The translations under genes were made by a program, and so were the position numbers. A stretch of 64,000 nucleotides of DNA from Flavobacteriaceae bacterium (GTDB lineage: Bacteria > Bacteroidota > Bacteroidia > Flavobacteriales > Flavobacteriaceae), in NCBI GenBank assembly GCA_003443635.1, contig CP031964.1, positions 1,458,321 through 1,522,320 of the forward strand. The letters are read 5' to 3'. Of the stretch, positions 17,967 to 26,509 are shown piece after piece. The notes under the pieces were generated by a model. It ran no database searches. It had not been told where the DNA came from and saw nothing but the letters and a program-made list of their open reading frames with translations. Numbering within the stretch: the stretch's first letter is position 1; each line of letters opens with the position of its first letter.

Positions 17967-18422
17967 ATGAAGGTTACCCCTCGTAAGATCAATGTGTTTT
18001 TAATGCTTAAACTCCCTTCAGCATATATCTGTGGCGTACGAGTAAAGAAAATTAATTCTAAAGGGTGTATTACTTCTGTTAGATTAAAATGGATCAATAA
18101 AAACCCATTCAAATCTTTGTTTTGGGCTGTTCAGGGGATGGCAGCAGAGTTATCTACTGGAACTTTAGTAATGCTAAAAATTAAGGAAAGCGGAAGAAAT
18201 ATTTCTATGTTGGTGGCTAACAATAATGCTTCTTTTTTAAAAAAAGCTGTTGGTCGAATAACTTTTGAATGTAAGGATATAGATATAATTAACGCTGCTA
18301 TAACAAAAGCTATTCAAACTAAAGAGGGTCAAACCTTTTGGGTTAATGCTAAAGGAATAAACAAAGAAGGCATTCAAGTATGTGATTTTAATTTTGAATG
18401 GACAATTAAACTGAAGACTTAG
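17967..18422 (+). CDS. DUF4442 (hotdog-fold) protein
   Basis: 151 residues, no signal peptide. It reads like the DUF4442 group of hotdog-fold thioesterase relatives: an N-terminal helix (PRKINVFLMLKLPSAYICGVRVKKI), a strand segment CITSVRLKWINKNPFKSLFWAVQGMAAELSTG, and a C-terminal strand QVCDFNFEWTIKL. The NPFKSLFWAVQGMAAELSTG segment corresponds to the long central hotdog helix. An acyl-CoA or related thioester substrate is likely for the fold, but no catalytic residue can be named. It stands alone between the DUF4870 gene (divergent) and the AIM24-like gene 60 nt downstream. Confidence 0.75.
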   Translation: MKVTPRKINVFLMLKLPSAYICGVRVKKINSKGCITSVRLKWINKNPFKSLFWAVQGMAAELSTGTLVMLKIKESGRNISMLVANNNASFLKKAVGRITFECKDIDIINAAITKAIQTKEGQTFWVNAKGINKEGIQVCDFNFEWTIKLKT

Positions 18423-18482
18423 ATTTGTGTAACAAAACTTAAAATAGGATTACTAATAATTTGAATCAATTAAAAAAATATA

Positions 18483-19280
18483 ATGACAGCACATGAAATA
18501 GATTATAAAATTTACGGAGAAGAAATGCAATTTGTAGAAATTGAATTGGATCCACAAGAAGGAGTTGTAGCAGAATCAGGTAGTTTTATGATGATGGACG
18601 ATGGGATTAAAATGGAAACTATTTTTGGGGATGGATCTCAAAAAGATCAAGGCTTCTTAGGGAAAATATGGGGAGCAGGTAAACGTATCCTAACTGGAGA
18701 AAGTTTGTTTATGACAGCTTTTTATAATGAATTTGTAGGAAAACGAAATGTTTCTTTTGCATCTCCTTATCCTGGAAAAATTTTACCGTTAGATTTAACA
18801 GAGTTTAATGGCAAATTTATTTGCCAGAAAGATGCGTTCTTATGTGCAGCTAAAGGAGTTAGCGTTGGTATTGAATTTAGTAAACGATTGGGGAGAGGGC
18901 TTTTTGGAGGAGAAGGATTTATAATGCAAAAACTTGAAGGAGATGGAATGGCTTTTATACATGCTGGAGGGACATTAGCTAAAAAAGAATTAGAATCAGG
19001 AGAAACTCTAAGGGTGGATACTGGATGTATTGTTGGTTTTAGTCAAACCGTAGATTATGATATAGAATTTGTTGGAGGTATAAAAAATACCATTTTTGGA
19101 GGAGAAGGTTTATTTTTTGCAAAATTACAAGGACCAGGAACTGTGTATATTCAATCATTACCGTTTAGTAGATTAGCTGGTAGAGTATTATCATCAATAC
19201 CTAAAGGAGGCAGAAGTAAAGGAGAAGGAAGCATTTTAGGAGGCTTAGGAGATTTACTGGATGGAGATAATAGATTTTAA
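18483..19280 (+). CDS. AIM24 / TIGR00266-family protein
   Basis: 265 residues, cytoplasmic. The glycine-rich beta pattern is that of the TIGR00266/AIM24 family: [39 protein letters not shown], then [23 protein letters not shown]-like [24 protein letters not shown], and [23 protein letters not shown] near the end. The family forms trimeric beta-sandwich assemblies of unknown biochemical role (yeast Aim24 acts in mitochondrial inner-membrane organisation). It follows the DUF4442 gene by 60 nt and could be co-transcribed. Confidence 0.9.
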   Translation: MTAHEIDYKIYGEEMQFVEIELDPQEGVVAESGSFMMMDDGIKMETIFGDGSQKDQGFLGKIWGAGKRILTGESLFMTAFYNEFVGKRNVSFASPYPGKILPLDLTEFNGKFICQKDAFLCAAKGVSVGIEFSKRLGRGLFGGEGFIMQKLEGDGMAFIHAGGTLAKKELESGETLRVDTGCIVGFSQTVDYDIEFVGGIKNTIFGGEGLFFAKLQGPGTVYIQSLPFSRLAGRVLSSIPKGGRSKGEGSILGGLGDLLDGDNRF

Positions 19281-19390
19281 ATAAAAGTGGATTATTTTTT
19301 TATAGTCGTATGTTAAATGTTTTCATAAATTTTTAAAAGACTGTAATTTTTTATATATATTTAGACTGAAAAAAAGAAAACCCGCCTATG

Positions 19391-19404
19391 ATGTAAATTT
19401 ACAT
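19391..19404. promoter_or_regulatory. Perfect 14-bp palindrome upstream of the 65-residue gene
   Basis: ATGTAAATTTACAT is self-complementary and lies 36 nt before the ATG at 19441, where an operator for the small gene would be expected. No binding protein can be assigned. Confidence 0.35.
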
Positions 19405-19440
19405 TTACCCTAATATTAATTAAATTTATAGTAATAGATT

Positions 19441-19638
19441 ATGGCAAGAGCAATGTTTGAGTACACTAAAACGGTACTTAAAAAAGTCAGTTTTGATACT
19501 GCATTGTTCTGTAAAGAGGTACAAAAAGCAATAAAGCGATTATTACCTTACGAGATTGAAGAATTAAAAATTTTCGTACAATCTTTAGTGATACAGAACC
19601 CACAATTAGATCAATGTTTAATTTATTTAAAAGCATAA
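19441..19638 (+). CDS. Conserved small hypothetical protein (65 aa)
   Basis: 65 residues with balanced charge and no signal or membrane segment. It reads as a small helical protein: MFEYTKTVLKKVSFDTALFCKEVQKAIKRLLPYEIEELKIF followed by a short hydrophobic C-terminal part. Coding support: it has a normal ATG, its own upstream spacer with a palindrome, and ends directly before a strong hairpin terminator. I recall similar short proteins in other Flavobacteriaceae but cannot name a function. It is convergent with oxyR, with only the terminator between them. Confidence 0.7.
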   Translation: MARAMFEYTKTVLKKVSFDTALFCKEVQKAIKRLLPYEIEELKIFVQSLVIQNPQLDQCLIYLKA

Positions 19639-19641
19639 TAA

Positions 19642-19675
19642 AAAAAGCGACACAACTAATGTCGCTTTTTTATTT
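19642..19675 (+). terminator. Bidirectional terminator between the small gene and oxyR
   Basis: AAAAAGCGAC (19642-19651) pairs with GTCGCTTTTT (19661-19670) around a 9-base loop. T-tracts on both strands suit it to end both convergent transcripts. The end of the oxyR coding sequence overlaps its right arm by one base. Confidence 0.85.
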
Positions 19676-20608
19676 TTGCAAAGGGCTTATAATATTTACA
19701 TTCTGAAAAGCTATGGCCCCTCTTATAATACCAGAAATAACTTCGTGAAGTGCTTCTATAATTTGTATTTTGAGTTCACTTTTATTGTAAATAATACTTA
19801 TTTCTCGAGCTGGATGTGGTTCATTAAAATGATGTAAATTTTTCTTTTCATTTTCTTTAATATCTAACGTATGCATGTAAGGTAATAATGTCATTCCTAA
19901 TCCTTCATTAGAAAGCTTTATTAGCATTTCTATACTGCCACTTTCTAATTGAAAATGATCTTCATCAGATGTCTTAAAAGCATTACATAAATTTAAAATA
20001 CCTTCTCTAAAGCAATGACCATCTTCTAATAAAAGCAAATCGTTGATTTCTAAATCAGAAACTTCTAAATCTTTTTTACCATACAATTTGTGTGTAGAGG
20101 GGATATACCCAACAAAAGGTTCATAATAAAGCACTCTTTCTTTTATAGAATCATTTTCTAATGGTGTTGCGGCTATGGCCGCATCAAGATGGCCTTCCTT
20201 AATTTTAATAATAATATCTTCAGTAGTAAGCTCTTCTATTTTTAACTTCACCTTTGGATATTTATTTATAAATGCTTTTAAAAACATAGGTAATAAAGTA
20301 GGCATTACTGTTGGGATAATTCCTAACCTAAATTCGCCACCAATAAATCCTTTTTGCTGATCTACGATATCACTAATCCTACCAGCTTCATTAACAATAT
20401 TTCGAGCTTGAAATACTATTTTTTTACCTATTTCTGTTAATTCAATAGGTTTTTTACCACGATCAAATATTTGAATGCTCAATTCGTCTTCCAATTTCTG
20501 AATTTGCATACTTAATGTTGGTTGAGTTACAAAACATTTTTCTGCAGCTTTAGTGAAATTTTGATACTCTGCTACAGCTAAAACGTAGTATAATTGAGTG
20601 ATTGTCAT
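19670..20608 (-). CDS. oxyR: OxyR hydrogen-peroxide-responsive LysR regulator
   Basis: 312 residues. The N-terminal LysR helix-turn-helix (TITQLYYVLAVAEYQNFTKAAEKCFVTQPTLSMQIQKLEDEL) is followed by an effector domain. The peroxide-sensing cysteine pair falls exactly at residues 199 and 208 (GHCFREGILNLC), the same numbering as E. coli Cys199/Cys208. An oxidised disulfide would switch it to an activator of peroxide-defence genes. There is no katG, dps or ahpC in the neighbourhood; trxB is 6 kb away. Confidence 0.93.
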   Translation of the reverse strand: MTITQLYYVLAVAEYQNFTKAAEKCFVTQPTLSMQIQKLEDELSIQIFDRGKKPIELTEIGKKIVFQARNIVNEAGRISDIVDQQKGFIGGEFRLGIIPTVMPTLLPMFLKAFINKYPKVKLKIEELTTEDIIIKIKEGHLDAAIAATPLENDSIKERVLYYEPFVGYIPSTHKLYGKKDLEVSDLEINDLLLLEDGHCFREGILNLCNAFKTSDEDHFQLESGSIEMLIKLSNEGLGMTLLPYMHTLDIKENEKKNLHHFNEPHPAREISIIYNKSELKIQIIEALHEVISGIIRGAIAFQNVNIISPLQK

Positions 20609-20693
20609 AAATAATCAATTTAGATTATAAATGTACAAAAACCATCAATATTATTTATAGTATAGTAGTGAATTGTAAAGAATGAATATCAAT

Positions 20694-21125
20694 TTAATTT
20701 GCATGTAAAAGCTTAATAGATAAGTTTAAGTTATCATTTTCAACCTTAAACTTAGCTTCAGAATAAATTGGAGGACCAAAAGCTAAATTGTTATTAGAAA
20801 CCCCATAATGTTCTATAGGCATTCCATTGGGCTCAAAATCCATTCGATTATTCTCATTTTCGTCATGTAAAACTAAAATAGCATATTCTCCTGGCTTTAC
20901 ATTTTTAAATGTAATGGTAGCTTTACCATCTTTAATTTCGCTTTGCGAATTTTGGATCCCTGCGCCTTTCATAAAGGTAGTTTCTGAATGTAGAGAAAAT
21001 AATACTTTCCCTTTACTATTTAAAACGTTGTTTACTATTACAGTAATATCCTGACCAATATTTTCTTGAGCATTAGTGATAAGTGTAGTAAAAGTGATTG
21101 TAATAAATAAAAAAAATGTTTTCAT
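20694..21125 (-). CDS. DUF2141-domain secreted protein
   Basis: 143 residues with an N-terminal signal peptide (about 1-19, ending TNAQ). The mature domain has the DUF2141 pattern: ITVIVNNVLNSKGKVLFSLHSE at the start, a central ITFKNVKPGEYAILVLHDENENNRMDFEPNGMPIEHYGVSNN, and FKVENDNLNLSIKL at the end. It is a small periplasmic or secreted beta-sandwich of unknown function. A LytTR-type direct repeat lies 69 nt before its ATG, which groups it with the head-GIN, TonB receptor and repeat-protein genes of this window. Confidence 0.9.
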   Translation of the reverse strand: MKTFFLFITITFTTLITNAQENIGQDITVIVNNVLNSKGKVLFSLHSETTFMKGAGIQNSQSEIKDGKATITFKNVKPGEYAILVLHDENENNRMDFEPNGMPIEHYGVSNNNLAFGPPIYSEAKFKVENDNLNLSIKLLHAN

Positions 21126-21194
21126 AATTAATTGTTTAAAGTGATTAACACTGTAAAAGTCTTATGAAAACATTTTTTTTAATAATATACTTTA

Positions 21195-21224
21195 CCGAAC
21201 TGTATATTTTATAAGATGAATTGA
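21195..21224 (-). promoter_or_regulatory. LytTR-type direct repeat upstream of the DUF2141 gene
   Basis: Read toward the gene: TCAATTCAT (21224-21216), 12-base spacer, ACAGTTCGG (21203-21195). The proximal copy ends 69 nt before the ATG at 21125. A TA-N4-TTTT stretch follows about 30 nt downstream, where the promoter core is expected. Confidence 0.65.
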
Positions 21225-21231
21225 ACTAATA

Positions 21232-22551
21232 TTAATTAAGCTGAAATATTTCAACCCTTCTATTTTTTGCTCTAGCTTCATCAGATTCTGTATCATTTGG
21301 ATCTAAAGGCCTAGTTTCTCCATAACCTTTGACAGTCAATCGAGCTTCGTCTACTCCTTTTTGAACTAAATAGTTTTTAACGATTTCAGCTCTTTGCCTA
21401 GATAAATTTAAATTATGCTCATCAGAGAAAGTATTATCTGCATGTCCAGCAATATGAAATATTTTTCCAGAATTTAAATTTATGGTAGTAGCAATTTCAT
21501 CTAAAATTGTTTTATTATCCTGAGTAAGTCCTACTTTTCCATATTCAAAAGTTATTCTTTTAAAAACAAGTTGATCTTTAGCTTTTTGAATAGGGCAACC
21601 AGCATTGTTTGCAGGTCCAGCTTGATTAGGACATTTATCTTTACTATCGTCAACACCATCATTATCTGTATCTGGTATTGGACAACCCCTATTATTGGTT
21701 GCTCCTTTAATATCAGGGCAACTATCAAATTTATCTGGAACTCCGTCTCCATCTGAATCTGGGCAGCCTCTTAAGTTTTTTGGACCAGCAATTTCAGGGC
21801 ATTCATCTTCTAAATCCTTAATACCATCACCATCTGTATCTGGACACCCATTTAATTCTTTTAAACCAGCCATATCCGGACATGCATCTTCAGAATCTTT
21901 AACACCATCACCATCTGTATCTGGGCAACCATTAAATTTTAATAAGCCAAATTCATCTGGACAATCATCTTCATCATCTTTAATACCATCTTTATCTTTA
22001 TCTTTAGCTCCAAACTTGTAGATTAAACCAGCTGAATATTGTTGATGTTGTACTCCTGTACTTCTAAAAGTATATTTATAAATACCTTCTACATTAACTC
22101 CAAAATTATTAGTAATAAAAATATTAAAACCTATACCGCCATTTGCTGTTGGCGCTCCAACATCATCTAACCAAGAATAACCTCCACCAGTAGTTAGATA
22201 TGGTCTAAATATTAACCCTTTACTTAAATTATATTTAAACGCTCCATCTACTGAAATATATGCTAATTCATCTCCTGAGTTATCGTTAGTATCAACATTA
22301 TTAATAGAACCAACGGCTCCAAATGAGAATCCAGCTCCTAAATATCTAGAAACATTAAGTTTAAATCCAGCAGGATCTAAATTAAATGTTTCAAAACGAT
22401 CTATTTCATTAGGTAAATCAACTCTAACAGGATTTATTACGGCATTAAGGCCTAAGGTAATACTCCATTTATTTAATGCGTCCTGAGCATGTGTTTCTTG
22501 AAAATTTAAACTACATGCGATAACAGTTATTAGTAGAACAAATGATCTCAT
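21232..22551 (-). CDS. OmpA-family outer-membrane protein with thrombospondin type 3 repeats
   Basis: 439 residues. Signal peptide about 1-22 (ending HAQ). An N-terminal 8-strand barrel (about 25-180) is followed by five calcium-binding TSP3-type repeats (DxDxDGxxDxxDxCP, about 183-320). The C-terminal OmpA domain (about 325-439) has the peptidoglycan-binding sequence GHADNTFSDEHNLNLSRQRAEIV and the ending AKNRRVEIF. It anchors the outer membrane to the cell wall. The repeats explain the recurring CCATCACCATCTGTATC-like DNA at 21720-21960. A weak LytTR-like pair was noted upstream and not accepted. Confidence 0.94.
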   Translation of the reverse strand: MRSFVLLITVIACSLNFQETHAQDALNKWSITLGLNAVINPVRVDLPNEIDRFETFNLDPAGFKLNVSRYLGAGFSFGAVGSINNVDTNDNSGDELAYISVDGAFKYNLSKGLIFRPYLTTGGGYSWLDDVGAPTANGGIGFNIFITNNFGVNVEGIYKYTFRSTGVQHQQYSAGLIYKFGAKDKDKDGIKDDEDDCPDEFGLLKFNGCPDTDGDGVKDSEDACPDMAGLKELNGCPDTDGDGIKDLEDECPEIAGPKNLRGCPDSDGDGVPDKFDSCPDIKGATNNRGCPIPDTDNDGVDDSKDKCPNQAGPANNAGCPIQKAKDQLVFKRITFEYGKVGLTQDNKTILDEIATTINLNSGKIFHIAGHADNTFSDEHNLNLSRQRAEIVKNYLVQKGVDEARLTVKGYGETRPLDPNDTESDEARAKNRRVEIFQLN

Positions 22552-22689
22552 TTTTCTTATTATTTATTAATAGCGAAGACAAGATATGCTAAAAAAAAGA
22601 ATATAAAAAAATAAATCGAGATAAGGTTAAATTAACTCTAGCAAAGAGGATTAACTGTAAAAAATAATAGAGGAATGGTAAATAAACTT

Positions 22690-22733
22690 AAATAAATAAT
22701 AGAGCTTAATTTTTTTAACTCTATTATTTATTT
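22690..22733 (-). terminator. AT-rich hairpin downstream of the SDR gene
   Basis: A 15-base arm (22690-22704) pairs perfectly with 22719-22733; the loop includes a T-run. It lies 12 nt after the SDR stop. The stem is nearly all A/T and no clean U-tract follows, so its terminator strength is doubtful. Confidence 0.4.
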
Positions 22734-22745
22734 ATATAAAATATG

Positions 22746-23492
22746 TTAATTTCTACCGGCAATAACCCCACCATCTGTATCCCAAATAGCTCCAGTAACC
22801 CATGAGGCTTTATCAGACAATAAAAAGATAATACTGTTAGCAACATCTTGAGCAGTACCGTTTCTACCTATAGGGTGAAATGCATTAAACCCTTCAAGTG
22901 CTTTTTCTGCTTCTGACTTACCTCCAAATACACCATGATATACAGGTGTATTTACTACTGCTGGTGAAACAGCATTCACTCTTATGTTATCGTCTGCAAG
23001 CTCCATAGCTAAATGTTGTGTTAACGAATGCAATCCAGCTTTTTGCATTGAATAAGCAGAAGATGGCGTTGCTTTTACAGCTTGTTTTGCCCACATTGAT
23101 CCTACATTAACAATTGAACCGCCTTGAGTTGACTTCATTTTTTTAGCAGAAGCTTGGGTTATAAAAAAGAAACCTCTGTTCAAATCTTGGTATGAATCGT
23201 AATCAGCAACAGTATGATCTAAAAAAGGTTTTGGTCCAAAAATTCCTGAGGCATTTACTAAATAATCAAGATTATTTAAATTCTCAATTTTCGAAATTAA
23301 TTCTTTCACATCATTTGAATTAGTAATATCTACTTTATGTTTTATTAAATTAGGGATATCAGTTACTTTATCTGTTGAACGTCCCACAATATGCACTGTA
23401 GCTCCATTTTCTATTAGTGATTGTGCTGTAGCATAACCTATACCACTTGTTCCACCTATTACTAAAGCTGTTTTGTTTTCGAATTGTTCCAT
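22746..23492 (-). CDS. Short-chain dehydrogenase/reductase (SDR)
   Basis: 248 residues, classical SDR. The Rossmann NAD(P)-binding motif GGTSGIG is at about 13-19. Further features are NASG (about 82), the catalytic Ser-Tyr-Lys set with YSMQKAG (about 155-161), and the C-terminal substrate loop [10 protein letters not shown]. The ending [17 protein letters not shown] is standard for the family. The substrate is unknown. It is the probable target of the TetR regulator encoded 60 nt upstream on the same strand, because matching operators lie before both genes. Confidence 0.92.
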   Translation of the reverse strand: MEQFENKTALVIGGTSGIGYATAQSLIENGATVHIVGRSTDKVTDIPNLIKHKVDITNSNDVKELISKIENLNNLDYLVNASGIFGPKPFLDHTVADYDSYQDLNRGFFFITQASAKKMKSTQGGSIVNVGSMWAKQAVKATPSSAYSMQKAGLHSLTQHLAMELADDNIRVNAVSPAVVNTPVYHGVFGGKSEAEKALEGFNAFHPIGRNGTAQDVANSIIFLLSDKASWVTGAIWDTDGGVIAGRN

Positions 23493-23518
23493 TTTTTTTG
23501 TTATTTATTAATTATTGA

Positions 23519-23532
23519 ACAGAAAAGTCTGT
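23519..23532 (-). promoter_or_regulatory. TetR operator copy upstream of the SDR gene
   Basis: ACAGAAAAGTCTGT lies 26 nt before the SDR ATG and differs by one base from the inverted repeat in front of the regulator gene (24145-24158). Both are followed by CT. Confidence 0.65.
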
Positions 23533-23552
23533 CTGCTTTTATTTAAATTTTT

Positions 23553-24116
23553 TTATTCTAATAGTTTAATACAAAGTTTCTGAGCAGACTCAATAGGCCA
23601 AACATGATTGTGTAAATGACTTTCTGCTACAGCACCTTCATACAAAAGATAAATCTGTTTTGCTAACAAAGTAGATTCTTGTGCTTTTAAATTAGAGATG
23701 TTTTCACTAATCAGAGATTCTATAAATTCTAAAAAGAGGAATTTAAGCTTTTTAATTTCTGCTTTTATGATTATGTTATCTTTAGGTATTTCAGAAACTG
23801 TATTAATACACCAACATCCATTAAATTCTTTTTGATTAAAGAAATCTTTTAAAAAATCAAATAAGGCTAACACTCGGTTAGGTCCATTCTTAATATTTGA
23901 AGTATATTTTTTAATTTGTACTAAGAAATCTTCATTTTTATTTTGAAGAAAAGCAATACATAAATCATCTTTAGACTTAAAATGATTGTAAAGTGTTGCT
24001 TTTGCTATTCCAGATTTTTCAATAATTTCATTAATACCAGTAAGGTTATATCCATTTTGATAAAATAGAGTTGAAGCTATATTAATAATATTTTCTCTAA
24101 CTAAAGAAGTTTTCAT
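23553..24116 (-). CDS. TetR/AcrR-family transcriptional regulator
   Basis: 187 residues from the ATG at 24116. A longer frame from a TTG at 24152 is rejected because it would run through the promoter and operator. The N-terminal helix-turn-helix (IINIASTLFYQNGYNLTGINEIIEKSGIAKATLYNHFKSKDDLCIAFL, about 8-56) is typical TetR. The helical ligand domain contains GCWCINTVSEI and the late LYEGAVAESHLHN segment seen in regulators of SDR/redox genes. It likely represses itself and the SDR gene by binding ACAGAcaaGTCTGT-type operators. The mRNA would be nearly leaderless. Confidence 0.92.
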   Translation of the reverse strand: MKTSLVRENIINIASTLFYQNGYNLTGINEIIEKSGIAKATLYNHFKSKDDLCIAFLQNKNEDFLVQIKKYTSNIKNGPNRVLALFDFLKDFFNQKEFNGCWCINTVSEIPKDNIIIKAEIKKLKFLFLEFIESLISENISNLKAQESTLLAKQIYLLYEGAVAESHLHNHVWPIESAQKLCIKLLE

Positions 24117-24120
24117 ATTG

Positions 24121-24158
24121 CAAATATATAAAAATAATTTATAAACAGACAAGTCTGT
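24121..24158 (-). promoter_or_regulatory. Promoter and operator of the TetR gene
   Basis: On the minus strand TTG (complement of 24150-24152), 21 bases, then TATATTTG (complement of 24121-24128) form a consensus promoter. The start is expected close to the ATG at 24116. The inverted repeat ACAGAC-AA-GTCTGT (24145-24158) is centred on the -33 TTG, so bound repressor would block polymerase. Confidence 0.7.
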
Positions 24159-24186
24159 CTATTATAATTAAAAATCAAAATTATTT

Positions 24187-25518
24187 TTATAATAACCCTC
24201 TGGCTTTTATCTCCAAATACTTATTAATAGTATCGATAGTTAATTTTTCTGGAGAAGTTAAAATACTCTGTATACCATGTTTTTGTAGCTCTTTTACCAT
24301 TAGGCGTTTTTCAAATACAAATTTTTCAGCAATAGTTTTGTGATATATTTCTTGGAGGTTTTCGGCATTTTTAGAAATTAGTTGATCTAATTCGGTATTT
24401 TCAAAAATAATGACCACTAGCATATGTTTTTTTGAAATTGCTTGTAAATAAGGAAGTTGTCTTTTTAAAGCACTTATGTGTTCAAAATTTGTATATAATA
24501 AAAGTAAACTCCTATGAGTTACTTTTCTTTTTAATTGCGCATAAAGTAAGCTAAAATTACTATCACTAAATTGTGTATCAATACTATAAAGATTCTCAAG
24601 TATTCGATTTAAATAAGTAAGTTTATGAATTGCAGGTAAAAATATTTCAATGTTTTTTGAAAATGATATCATTCCTACCTTATCATGTTTTTTTAAAGCA
24701 ACGTTACTAAATGCTAATGTTGAATTAATAGCATAATCTAAAAGCTTTAAGCCATTAAAAGGCATTTTCATTACCCGACCAGTATCTATAATGGAATAGA
24801 TAGGTTGTGATTTTTCATCTTGGTATTGATTAACCATTAATTGTGCTTTTTTAGCAGTTGCTTTCCAATTCACAGTTCTAAAATCATCACCAGTTACATA
24901 ATCTTTAATTTGTTCAAATTCTGATGTATTTCCAATCCTTCGAATTTTTTTTAATCCAAATTCTGTTAAATAGTTACTAATTGCCAGAAAATCGTATTTC
25001 TGCATTTGTATAAAAGATGGATAAACAGTAACCATTTGTTCGTTTTGAAACTGATACTTTCGTTTTACGATCCTAAACTTAGTAGATACATAAAGATTTA
25101 AATTCCCAAAAAAATACTCACCTCGTTCCACTGGTCTTACTAAATAATCAAAATTATGAACCTCATTATGAGATAAGTTTATCTTATAACTAAAATCACG
25201 TTTTTGAAATTGGAGCGGTAACTCATCAATAACGTCTACTAATATTTCGAATGGATAAGTGCTTTTGATTGTAATCGGAACAGGGTTTTCATCACTATTA
25301 GAGAACTTATCTGGCAGTAAACGTCTTGCAGTAATTGCATTTTTAAATCTATATAAAAAAAAGATATCTACTATAAACAACATAATAATTGCTATAGTGA
25401 TTATCCATGCAATTGAGTATAATAATTTAATCCAATAGGATAATAAAAAACTTACTATTGCAATTGTGATATAGGTGTAAAAACCTTTGTGTATGTATAA
25501 TGATTTAAAAAACTTCAC
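24187..25518 (-). CDS. DUF58-domain membrane protein
   Basis: 443 residues. Two close membrane spans at the N-terminus (about 10-30 and 32-55) precede a soluble region with the DUF58 hallmark at about 205-250: a conserved basic motif (VTGDDFRTVNWKATAKKAQLMVNQYQDE) followed by a VWA-like IIDTGRVM strand. DUF58 proteins are almost always encoded next to a MoxR AAA ATPase, as here (7 nt upstream), and are thought to be its membrane client or adaptor. It is the last gene of a six-gene run from SpoIIM. Confidence 0.9.
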   Translation of the reverse strand: MKFFKSLYIHKGFYTYITIAIVSFLLSYWIKLLYSIAWIITIAIIMLFIVDIFFLYRFKNAITARRLLPDKFSNSDENPVPITIKSTYPFEILVDVIDELPLQFQKRDFSYKINLSHNEVHNFDYLVRPVERGEYFFGNLNLYVSTKFRIVKRKYQFQNEQMVTVYPSFIQMQKYDFLAISNYLTEFGLKKIRRIGNTSEFEQIKDYVTGDDFRTVNWKATAKKAQLMVNQYQDEKSQPIYSIIDTGRVMKMPFNGLKLLDYAINSTLAFSNVALKKHDKVGMISFSKNIEIFLPAIHKLTYLNRILENLYSIDTQFSDSNFSLLYAQLKRKVTHRSLLLLYTNFEHISALKRQLPYLQAISKKHMLVVIIFENTELDQLISKNAENLQEIYHKTIAEKFVFEKRLMVKELQKHGIQSILTSPEKLTIDTINKYLEIKARGLL

Positions 25519-25525
25519 TTCTTAA

Positions 25526-26509
25526 TTATCTAGGTACTTCAACAGATTGTATAATCATTTCAATAACGTTTTCAGTTGTCATTCCTTCCATTTCGCGTTC
25601 TGGTGTTAAAATAATCCTATGATTTAAAACTGGCTCTACAGCTTTTTTTACATCTTCGGGGATTACAAAATCTCTTCCATTAATAGCTGCATAAGCTTTG
25701 GCTGTATTTAAAATCGCGATTGAAGCTCTTGGAGATCCCCCTAAATATAAATGTGGATGGTTACGAGTTTTAGAAACAATCTCTGCAATGTATTTTATGA
25801 TTTTTTCTTCAACAATTACAGATTGCGTTTTTTCTTTATAATCTGCCAAAGTTTTAGAATCTAATATAGTGTTGATAAGCGTTTGTGCGTTTTTACCTTT
25901 TCTTTGATGGTGAGTTTCTATTATTTTAACTTCATCATCAACTGATGGATAGTCTATTTTAATTTTAAATAGAAAACGATCTAATTGTGCTTCAGGTAGG
26001 GCATAGGTCCCTTCTTGCTCAATAGGGTTTTGAGTAGCTAATACCATAAAAGGTGTTTCAAAAACATAAGTAAGTCCATCTATGGTTGCTTGACGTTCTT
26101 CCATAGTTTCAAATAATGCAGCTTGTGTTTTTGCTGGCGCTCTATTAATCTCATCTATTAAAACAATATTGGAAAAAATTGGGCCTTTCTTAAATTCAAA
26201 CTCAGAATTTTTCATATTTAAAATAGACGTACCTAAAACATCACTCGGCATTAAATCTGGAGTAAACTGAATTCTACTAAATTCAGTTTTTAAAACTTTA
26301 GCAAATAGTTTGGCAGTTATTGTTTTTGCTATACCAGGTACACCTTCAATAAGTACATGACCATCTGCTAACAGAGCAACAATAAGAAGTTCAATGAACC
26401 TTTCTTGGCCAATGATTACTTTTTTTAATTCTTCTTTTATTGAATCTGAAGCTATTTTTAAATCCTCCAAAGGGATCCTATTATTAAAATCTAAATCTTC
26501 GTTTTCCAT
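25526..26509 (-). CDS. MoxR-family AAA+ ATPase
   Basis: 327 residues. Walker A GVPGIAKT at 56-63, Walker B VLIDEINRAP (about 116-125), sensor region MVLATQNPIEQEGTYALPEAQLDRFLFK (about 152-179), and a C-terminal lid with GGSPRASIAIL. This is the standard MoxR layout. MoxR ATPases act as chaperones that mature or insert cofactors in partner complexes, often with DUF58/VWA proteins. Its start lies 19 bases inside the DUF4350 gene, giving translational coupling. Confidence 0.95.
   Translation of the reverse strand: MENEDLDFNNRIPLEDLKIASDSIKEELKKVIIGQERFIELLIVALLADGHVLIEGVPGIAKTITAKLFAKVLKTEFSRIQFTPDLMPSDVLGTSILNMKNSEFEFKKGPIFSNIVLIDEINRAPAKTQAALFETMEERQATIDGLTYVFETPFMVLATQNPIEQEGTYALPEAQLDRFLFKIKIDYPSVDDEVKIIETHHQRKGKNAQTLINTILDSKTLADYKEKTQSVIVEEKIIKYIAEIVSKTRNHPHLYLGGSPRASIAILNTAKAYAAINGRDFVIPEDVKKAVEPVLNHRIILTPEREMEGMTTENVIEMIIQSVEVPR

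Noticed and set aside
21720..21990. Regularly spaced DNA repeats that might suggest a CRISPR array
   Set aside because: They are in frame inside the OmpA gene and encode calcium-binding thrombospondin type 3 repeats.
22650..22679. Possible fifth LytTR site before the ompA gene (ACAGTTAAT and ACCATTCCT with a 12-base gap, minus strand)
   Set aside because: The distal 9-mer fits poorly and the distance to the start is 98 nt, outside the 64-75 nt range of the four good sites.
24114..24152. TetR gene start at the TTG at 24152
   Set aside because: The extra codons would cover a consensus promoter and the operator; the ATG at 24116 gives the normal family N-terminus.
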